Assembly: GCF_000611645.1 (NCBI RefSeq)
Contig: NW_014013255.1
Location: 1 to 19,154, forward strand
Source of the DNA: Monoraphidium neglectum
Lineage: Eukaryota > Chlorophyta > Chlorophyceae > Sphaeropleales > Selenastraceae
DNA: 19,154 bases
Direction of reading: 5' to 3'
Position 1 is the stretch's first letter; the number at the start of each line of letters is the position of its first letter. Position numbers and translations under genes: made by a program. Below are positions 9,870-16,789 of the stretch, in pieces. The notes beneath the pieces are model-generated. The model was not told the DNA's origin. It worked only from the letters and a program-made list of their open reading frames with translations, and did no database searches.

Positions 9870-10944
9870 CTGCTGCTGTAGCTGCCCCTGCCGTAGGCCC
9901 GCCAGGGCCCTTGCTGCTGCGCTTGTGTACATGGCGATGCACACTGCGGCCCCACCTCCTGATAGTGGCGCAGCTTCCGCAGGCGGGGCTAACGCCGCCC
10001 GCACGGCTGCGGCTGCAGCGGCTGCCGCGGCCTCCCGCTGCTGCTCCGCTTGATGCCGCTCTCTTTGAAGCAGCTGCTCCGCCTCAGCCAACCGCCGCTC
10101 CGCGTCCTCCTGCCGCCGCCGCAGCTGCGCCACCTGCCGCTGCAGCCCCAGGGCGCGCCGCCGCTCCTCAGCCAGCTGCCGCTCCAGCTGCGCCGCGGCG
10201 CCCGGCGGTGCCGGCGCGAGCTCGGCCGCCAAATCAGTGTGTCCATGTTCCAAAGCCACCTGCGCTGGCGTGTTGCCATCCTTGTCAATGGCCTGCTTGT
10301 CTGCGCCGGCCCGAACGAGAGCACGAGCGACGTCTGTGAGGCCTAATTCTGCCACACAGTGCAGGGCCGTCGCGCACCCGGCATCAGTGGTGTCCATGAG
10401 CGCATCGGGTCCCGCCGCCGCGAGCAGCAGCTCTACGGCCTCGGGGCGCTCCGCCCACATCAGCGGCGTCCAATTGCCGGGAACGCCCGCCCGCGGATTG
10501 GCCCCCGCGTCGAGCAGCAGCCGCAGCGCCTCCACGTGTCCATCGGACTCCCCGAGTGCGGCAAAGTGCACCGCCTTGCAGCGCCTCCCAGCAGCCGGCG
10601 ATGCAGCCGCTGCGGCGTCGGGCCTCAAGTGCCGCAGCAGGACCGCCACGATACTCAATTTGGCGTGGAAGCAACTGTACTCGAGTGGCGTCATTGCGCT
10701 GGGAGGCGGTGGGATGCCCAAGGGATGGCATGGTCTAAAGGGAGCCGCAGCATTGATGCCAGTGGAAAGCAGGCGCGCTGCCTCTGCCGCGTCGCCGGTG
10801 TGACAAGCAATCCAGAACGCCTCCTCGTCAGCATTGGCGAAGGGCCGCTTATCCTCTTCGCTCTGCGCAGCGCAGAAATTGTTCGATGTGCAAAGAGAAG
10901 GGGAGAGGCTGCAAATACCCAAAAGGTTGACAAACCCAGTGCAC

Positions 10945-10979
<35 letters not shown>

Positions 10980-10983
10980 CCAT
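9693..10983 (-). CDS. Ankyrin-repeat protein A with coiled coil and poly-Gln, lacking SET
   Basis: Two exons, 10983-10945 and 10862-9693, flank an 82-nt intron (GTGCAC to GCGCAG, phase 0), giving 402 residues. Exon 1 encodes Met-Glu and eleven Gln. Residues about 24-230 hold five or six ankyrin repeats, with motifs MTPLEYSCFH, GHVEALRLLLDAGANP, NWTPLMWAERPEAVELLLAA, ATALHCVAELG and ALVRAGADKQAIDKDGNTPA. A charged coiled coil (LERQLAEERRRALGLQRQVA and onward) and an Ala-rich stretch precede a poly-Gln tract and a basic tail. The start was chosen because exon 1, the intron length and both splice sites match paralogue B. Ankyrin repeats bind proteins; the partner is unknown. The 3' end is uncertain: a perfect GTGAGT donor lies at 9754-9749, and another frame carries a basic-then-acidic tail like that of B (to 9587). 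The gene may be a truncated or decaying copy. Confidence 0.72.
9837..9866 (+). repeat. CTG/CAG trinucleotide tract in gene A
   Basis: Ten uninterrupted CTG units on the + strand, followed by CTT and two further CTG, encode the main poly-Gln tract of gene A on the - strand. Gene B has a tract of nine units at the aligned position (14732-14758). Confidence 0.9.
10945..10977 (+). repeat. CTG/CAG tract forming exon 1 of gene A
   Basis: Four CTG, one TTG and six CTG units on the + strand encode the eleven Gln codons after Met-Glu on the - strand, up to the splice donor. In gene B the aligned exon is not a CAG tract but mostly CCG codons, so this tract arose or expanded after duplication, or was replaced in B. 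Confidence 0.85.
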
Positions 10984-11560
10984 CAGGGCGCCGGCGGTGC
11001 TGACGTCCGGCGGCAGGGATCTTCGGTTGAGGCCCCTGAGCCTTGGCCTGAGAGCCCTGACGATCAACACGCCTCCGTTTTCAAGTGTCTGTTGTATCAG
11101 GCTGAGAGAACATCAGGCTCGCAGTGCACTACAGTACGCGAGTCGACCGAGATCACCAGATCGTAGATCTACGATCTGCGTATGTTGTATTCGCTCTCAA
11201 AATGGGATGGAACCGGTTTCAACGTCCTAAATTTGCTATGGCAGTTCGCTTTCACTCTTCACTGTCACTCTCACTGCACCCTGGTGGCAACTGCATGTCA
11301 GCCTGGTTGCGTTGCACTCATGATGCAGACAGGCGAAGAGATGGTGTGCAAGCGCCCTGAGAACCGGAGGTCTACAGAGCACGTGCGTGACACTGGGTAC
11401 GACTACCCCACATATCAGCCTCTGCGGCCTCCCATTGAGGACAGGCATGCTCAATCATTTGACTGTGGTCAAAGGGGCTGCATCACGAGGGGCCTAGCTC
11501 AGCTCCCCGGGATGGTAAGGGCAACTGGAACGCACCCCTCACTAGACATCAAGCCGGCAA
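10984..11560 (-). promoter_or_regulatory. Putative promoter/5' UTR of gene A, conserved with gene B
   Basis: The sequence upstream of the gene A ATG is alignable with that upstream of gene B (15816-16370), with several long conserved islands, although nothing here appears to be coded. It contains a perfect 22-bp palindrome (11157-11178). I see no clear TATA box at a position that would fix the transcription start. The promoter role is inferred from position and conservation. Confidence 0.35.
11157..11178. promoter_or_regulatory. Perfect 22-bp palindrome upstream of gene A
   Basis: Each half reads CAGATCGTAGA or its reverse complement, centred on AGATCT. It lies about 175 bp upstream of the gene A start codon. 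In the gene B flank (near 15980-15995) only the right half survives, as AGATCCACGATCTGCG. A homodimeric transcription factor site is possible, but chance or a cruciform remnant is equally open. Confidence 0.6.
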
Positions 11561-11566
11561 TACTTA

Positions 11567-11571
11567 TTACA
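11567..11571 (-). terminator. Candidate polyadenylation signal (TGTAA) of gene B
   Basis: TGTAA on the - strand lies about 340 nt after the gene B stop codon. TGTAA is the usual chlorophyte polyadenylation signal. The equivalent pentamer in the other copy (16376-16380) sits about 410 nt after the desaturase stop codon, so the element is conserved in the duplicated flank. Confidence 0.4.
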
Positions 11572-11908
11572 AAGGCCGCGCATAATCGCCCCATTTTGAT
11601 GCCCGCAAGCCCGAGCCGCGGTGCTCCTCTGGTGGGTGCATGTGTCCCAGCTTAGGTGCAGGGCGTGTGTTTTTGCCCCTCCATCCTGCCTGCCGATAAA
11701 AACAAGGGCCCAGCAGCGGCAGCTTCTGAAGGCAAGCCAAATGTCTCTGCATATTAGCCAGGGGCATGGTCAGCGACCATGGCTCACCAGGTCTGCAGGT
11801 GGGCACATACTGCAGCATTCGCAGTCCAAGTGTCACCAGATACATGGGTGTGATTTAGACTTCCAACCAAACCGCAAGTCACGCACGCCGGGCAGCATTT
11901 GGCAAATA

Positions 11909-12279
11909 TCAAGCATCCGCCGCAGTGCCGTCCTCTGACTCATCGCCAACATCCTCCGGCTCCCCACGCGGCCGCTTGCGCGCCGCCGCAGCACCGGGGC
12001 CCGCATGTGCCGCCCTTGCGGTGGTGCTGGCAGGCTCCTGCTGCAGCGTACCAGGGGGCAGCCTCACCACTGCCGCGGCTGCTCGCTTCTTGCGCATGGC
12101 GCTGTCTGCTGTGACCCGCCCGCCTGGCATCCCCGCCTCATGCGCTGCTGACGGCACGAGCGACTCCATGAGAGCTGCGGCTGCCGCGGCCGCCCTGTCC
12201 AGCCGCACCTGCAGGTCCGCGCACCGCTGCTGCTCCATCGCCAGCTGTTGCTCTGTCTCACGATGCCGCTGCTGCTGGA

Positions 12280-12333
<54 letters not shown>

Positions 12334-14728
12334 GATGGAGATGGAGCTCATGGAGCTGCTGCTCGAGCTGCTTCTGCTGCGCTTTCAGCTGGGCGTTCTC
12401 AATCATCGTCTCCTGCGTCTTGGCCTCGGCTAACGCTTTGGCCCGTTTGGTGATCTCCTGCAACGTGATGACGTGTGATGAAGTAACGTGGACGAGGGTG
12501 GACTCATGCACACGGAGAAATTTGTTGTTGAAACCAGGTGAGGAGTGCGCGTCTACGCACGATTCAAGATGAGCGCGCCTGTATATGGGAGCACACATGC
12601 GCGCGCATTCAAATGGGGTGGATTGCTTGCCAGCAGCACGCAATGCACACCCACCCACCTGCTCCATCGCCCTCTTTTCCTGCATCCTCGCGCTCATGGC
12701 CTTCCAGTAGCGCTCCCCGTAGTCAAAAATCAGCTGAGGAATAAACCAGCAGCAGAGGCGGAACCAGTGTCGGTCAGATGCGGACCACTCAAGCCCGACG
12801 AGACACGCAGTGACGGCTGTGTTCAAGCAGCAAAGAAGCGGCTGCCACAAAGCGCGCTCTTCGTACCTCGTCGCCAGCCTCCACGGCCGCCGTGGTAAGG
12901 AGGAAAACGTACACGCGCTCGGTGACGTGGTCGGCCACGGTGATTCCCGCGACATTGGAAGGGATCCCCGGCAGCCCGTCATCAGGGTTGGCGTCGTAGT
13001 CCCTGAGCGCGACGGGGCGGCGCGGAGTGCGGCGGCAGTGGTTGACGTGTTGGTGAGCCACAAACAGGCCAGATGCAAGCAGCGGTCGCGCTGACTCAGC
13101 GCAACATGTCGATAAGCCTTGCACTTCGAGCATGCCTCTCTCCTCCCCCCCCAGCGGGTGGCGCAGCTCTGCAGGGTACACATGCAAGCAAGGGCTCGTC
13201 ATGCCCTTGCCCTCACCGGCCATCGTTGAGCTCTGCGGTGACGTTGGCCCCCTGGGCCGCGTCAAGAGTGCACTGCACGGTGCTCGTGCGCGTGCGCCCG
13301 CCTGGCACGGACATCACCAGCTCCAGCATGTACCTGTGACGACAGAAGGGGACACGGCGTCTAGGCGTCAGGCCATAAGCGTCAAAGGAAGGGAGGGATT
13401 AACCCACGCACGCACGCAGCTATCAGGCTGGGTCAAAGCGGGCCCAAAAAGCAGTCATACCCCATGCCTAGCTGACGGTGTGCGCCTGCGCAGCAGCGCC
13501 CTGCTCGCCCAAGCCTCGCGGTGCTTGTGGCAAACCCACTCGAACTGCTCAGGCGCGCGGCGAAACAGCGCGTCTGCTTTCCTGTCGCTGATCACGCGGC
13601 CGGCGTAGGGCGCCAGCAGGATGACTGGCGGGAACGCGGCGCGCGAAAGGGTGGTGGTGGTGCTGTGTGACTGCAGTGCTTACGACTATTTGTGTGATTG
13701 AGCTCATGCTTGCATGCGATTGGGGCGGATGTGGAGCACAACAAGCGTTGGAAAATTCTGGTGATTTCCGGCACACGTCTCTGTGCCAGGCAGGGAGGCG
13801 ACTGCCGCCCGCGCCACCCCCTGCCGCCTCCCTGCTGCCCCCCGCTGGGCTCGCCACTCACATGGCTCCAGTCGCCTTGAGGCCACCACCATTGAGGCCG
13901 ACACCTCCGGGTTGAAGCGGCACACCCTGTGCTCCGGCGGCGCAGCAACCACCTTGCACCAGGGGTCCCATACGCTGCCGCAGCCTGCAGCATAGGCGGT
14001 TACGCCGGCCGCTAGATGTACGCGCAGGAGCTCTAGCTGAGGCGGGGTGATGCCGCAGAGCGTGGTGTTGAGCTCCTGCAGAGCGCAAGCAAGTGGTCGG
14101 CAAAGGGCGCGACTTTCGCGCTTCCGTTGCGCACGCCGTGCGTGGTGCATGGCGTGCCAGCCGGCACACATCATGTGTGCCAAAAAAGATGCCAGCACGG
14201 TGCGACACCAATACCAGCAAAGAAACAAGATGAGCCCCAGCGAACCGATGATTATTCATAATCCAAGGGCAATCCAAGGGCAGCGAGGCCCACCTTGATC
14301 ACAAACCGATCTTGATGGCCCGTCTTGGAAGGGTCGGCGCTGTGGAAAACGCTCAGGCCCTGTTCATCATACGGCAAGAACTCTGCTGTCTCGCCATCCA
14401 GCCCGATCTGGACCGCATCCCGCTTCTGCAGCTCGCGCTCGTCGCAGCAGACGGCCGCTCGAGACGCCGCGAACTCGGCGCCCCAAGGCGCCAGCTCGGC
14501 CAAGGTCATCGGGCGCTCCCTGCCGCGCAGCCGTGCCCTTTCGACGTTCAAAGTGGCCAAGGCCTGCCGGAACCGCACTTTTGCGTCAGCTGCCGTTGCC
14601 CCCTCTTGCGCAGCTGCCGTCTCCCTCGCGCCCACGGTTTCGTCCGACCTCCGAGCCGGCGCTGCCAGTGGGTCATGCTGTGCCGCTGTGCCGCCACCAG
14701 GGGAAGCCGCATGGCGCGTCTGCTGCTC

Positions 14729-14760
<32 letters not shown>

Positions 14761-15815
14761 TCTGAGAAGACGGCGCGTTCTGCAGGGGCGTGACAGCTGT
14801 GGCGGCTACGGTCGTGCGCATTGCGCTGCCTGCTCCCGCCACACGTAACGCTCCGTCGCCATCATCGTGGGATGGCGCAGCGTCTGCGGGCGCGACAATT
14901 CCCGCCTGCACGGCTGCCCGAGTTGCAGCTGCCGCGGCCTCCCGCAGCTGCGCCACCTGCCACTGCAGCCCCAGGGCGCGCCGCCGCTCCTCAGCCAGCT
15001 GCCGCTCCAGCTGCGCCGCGGCGCCCGGCGGCGCCGGCGCGAGCTCGGTCGCCAAATCAGTGTGTCCTCGTCCAAAAGCTAACGCCACCTGCGCGGGCGT
15101 CTTGCCAGCCTTGTCAACAGCCTGCTTGTCTGCGCCGGCCCGCACCAGAGCTTGCGCTGCGTCTGTGCGCCAGTCTTTTGCCGCGTAGTGCAGCGCCGTC
15201 CAGCCGGAGTAATGGGCTGTGTCCATGAGCGCCTCGGGCCCCGCCACCGCTAGCAGCAGCTCAACTGCCTCGGGGCGCGCTGCGGACATCAGCGGCCTCA
15301 CCCTACCAGACTTGGAAGTGCAGCGCGGATTGGCCCCCGCTTCAAGCAGAAGCCGCAGCGCCTCCACGTGTCCATCGGACTCGCCGCGTGCGGCCCAGTG
15401 CACCGCCGTCCAGCGCTTGCCAGCGACCGACGATGCAGCCGCTGCGGCGTCGGGCCCTAAGTGACGCAGCAGGACCGCCACAACATTTGAGTGGCCGTGT
15501 ATGCAACTGTGCTCAAGTGGAGTCACATTGTCAAAGAAATGTGACATGCCCAAGTAACGGCGCGAGCTGTAGGGGGCGGCCGCGTTGATGCGCCCCGTTG
15601 CAAGGAGGCGCGCCGCCTCTGCCGCATTGTCGGTGTCGCAAGCACGGCAGAACGCCGCCTCCTCGGCCAAGGCGATGGGAACATCATAATCTTTGCTCTG
15701 CGCAGCGCGAAGTATGTTGTGTGAGCAAGGACAAGGGGTGGGACTGCAAGGCGCCGACAGGTCGACAGACCCAGTGCACCTGCTGCCGCGGATGCGGCGG
15801 CGGCGGCGGCGTCAT
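11909..15815 (-). CDS. Ankyrin-repeat SET-domain protein B (putative lysine methyltransferase)
   Basis: Eight exons join in phase: 15815-15780, 15697-14294, 14075-13862, 13624-13540, 13333-13217, 13002-12867, 12733-12659 and 12457-11909, giving 871 residues. Introns are 82-237 nt. Exon 1 encodes MTPPPPPHPRQQ. Residues about 22-232 hold ankyrin repeats (WTAVHWAARGESDGHVEALR, WTALHYAAKDW, ALVRAGADKQAVDKAGKTPA); a coiled coil and nine Gln follow. The SET region runs from about 552 to 676: LLAPYAGRVISDRKADAL, EYMLELVMSVPGG, AELNDGRDYDANPDDGLPG, PSNVAGITV, then EAGDELIFDYGERYW with the expected catalytic-type Tyr in DYG. After it come a second coiled coil with a 17-unit Gln tract, a basic cluster (RKRPRG) and an acidic tail. 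SET proteins transfer methyl groups from S-adenosylmethionine to lysine. Pre- and post-SET cysteines are absent and NHSC is replaced by NDGR, so histone as substrate is an inference. A nuclear location is likely. Confidence 0.83.
12281..12331 (+). repeat. Pure (CTG)17 tract in the last exon of gene B
   Basis: Seventeen uninterrupted CTG units on the + strand encode a 17-residue Gln run on the - strand inside the second coiled coil, flanked by further Gln, Leu and His codons. The purity of the repeat suggests recent slippage and probable length variation between strains. Confidence 0.92.
14732..14758 (+). repeat. (CTG)9 tract in exon 2 of gene B
   Basis: Nine CTG units on the + strand encode nine Gln on the - strand between the Ala-rich linker and the SET-proximal region. 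The position matches the ten-unit tract of gene A. Confidence 0.88.
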
Positions 15816-16370
15816 CGTATCAGGGCGGTGCTGGCATCCAGCGCGTCGGGTCTTCGCTTGAGGCCCTGGCCTGCTGCGAGGCCCGACGAGGAACACGCCT
15901 CTGTTGCCACGCCTTCTGTTTGGAACAGATACAAATGAGACTCGGGCCCGCAGTATGCGACCCGACGACGGAGATCCACGATCTGCGTGTTTTGTGTTCG
16001 CCCACAGGATGCAATCTAGCGACCTGATTTGGTACGGGTACTTGCATTCACTCTCCACTGTCGCTTTCACTGCACCCTGGTGGCAACTGCATGTCAGCCT
16101 GGTTGCGCTGCGGTAATGCCCAGACGAATACAGGTGAACAGAGGGTGTGCAAGCGTGCTGACGACCAGGGGTCTGCAGAGCACCTCATGGGTTACACTGG
16201 GAACGACTACCACACGCATCACCCTCTCCAACCTCCCGTTGCAGACAGGCATGCTCGGCGGGTATGTTTGACTGTGGTCAAAGGGGCTGCGTTGCGAGGG
16301 GCCTAGCTCAGCCCCCAGGGATGGTAAGGGCAGCTGGAATGCACCCTTCACTACAAGTTAAGCCGGCGAT
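15816..16370 (-). promoter_or_regulatory. Putative promoter/5' UTR of gene B, conserved with gene A
   Basis: This is non-coding sequence upstream of the gene B ATG that aligns with 10984-11560. The conserved islands are the best candidates for shared regulatory elements. The palindrome of the A copy is reduced to one half here. The promoter role is inferred. Confidence 0.35.
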
Positions 16371-16375
16371 GCTGT

Positions 16376-16380
16376 TTACA
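16376..16380 (-). terminator. Candidate polyadenylation signal (TGTAA) of the desaturase gene
   Basis: TGTAA on the - strand lies about 410 nt after the desaturase stop codon, at the position equivalent to 11567-11571 in the other duplicate. A second TGTAA (- strand) lies at 16193-16197, which would give a longer 3' UTR overlapping more of the gene B 5' flank. Confidence 0.4.
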
Positions 16381-16525
16381 GGGGCCGCGCATGGTCGCTT
16401 CAGTTAACGCCTGCAAAGTTGAGCCGCGGCGCTCCACTGGTGCACCAGATGGGGCGGAGTCGGTGCTGTGGACTTGCAACCAAACCTCAGGTCGTGTGCG
16501 CGGGGCTGCGTCGGCAAACGTCTAG

Positions 16526-16789
16526 CAGACAACAAAAACCAGCCGAGATGGCATCAGCGGTTTGAACCAGGCAAGGCCTTATCCCACCTCCTGAAGCGGC
16601 TGCACAAACGGTCCTGACAACACCCCCTTAACACCCACTGCTAGGGGCCCATGGCTCCCCACTACCACACGCGGCTTTGCATTGTAATGCGGCCTACCAG
16701 CACACGGCTGCCACCGCCCGCAGCAGATACCGTACCAGCTTGAAACACCCAAGATCAACAATGACATGATCTGAAGTCAGGGAGTCAAA
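16526..16789 (-). other. 3' UTR of the desaturase gene, non-duplicated part
   Basis: This 264-base stretch lies between the end of the recognisable duplication and the desaturase stop codon. No open frame, repeat or structured element was recognised. It is read as 3' UTR because the next candidate polyadenylation signal on the - strand lies further on, at 16376-16380. Confidence 0.45.

Larger units (their letters stand above)
9760..11905 (-). repeat. Segmental duplication, copy A (ankyrin gene body plus 5' flank)
   Basis: This region matches about 14640-16525 in order and orientation: ankyrin exon, 82-nt intron, short exon 1 and a long 5' flank. Near-identical islands in the flank include CACTGCACCCTGGTGGCAAC, TTTGACTGTGGTCAAAGGGG and GAGGGGCCTAGCTCAGC. 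Copy A has roughly 200 extra bases (about 11640-11830) relative to copy B. The last recognisable similarity (the ACTTCCAACCAAACC region onward) fades at about 11905, immediately beside the stop codon of gene B at 11909-11911. Boundaries are by eye, to within about 20 bp. Confidence 0.8.
14640..16525 (-). repeat. Segmental duplication, copy B (ankyrin exon plus 5' flank)
   Basis: This is the counterpart of 9760-11905. Conserved pieces run in the same order from the post-poly-Gln linker, through the ankyrin exon, the 82-nt intron and exon 1, into the flank, up to the GACTTGCAACCAAACC region near 16470-16520. Relative to copy A it lacks 84 bp of coiled-coil sequence and roughly 200 bp of flank. 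The SET exons (about 11909-14600) have no counterpart in copy A. Confidence 0.8.

Noticed and set aside
12064..12351. Poly-Ser and poly-Leu frames across the CTG tracts
   Set aside because: These are the other reading frames of the CAG repeat; the Gln frame is the one continuous with flanking exons and paralogue alignment.
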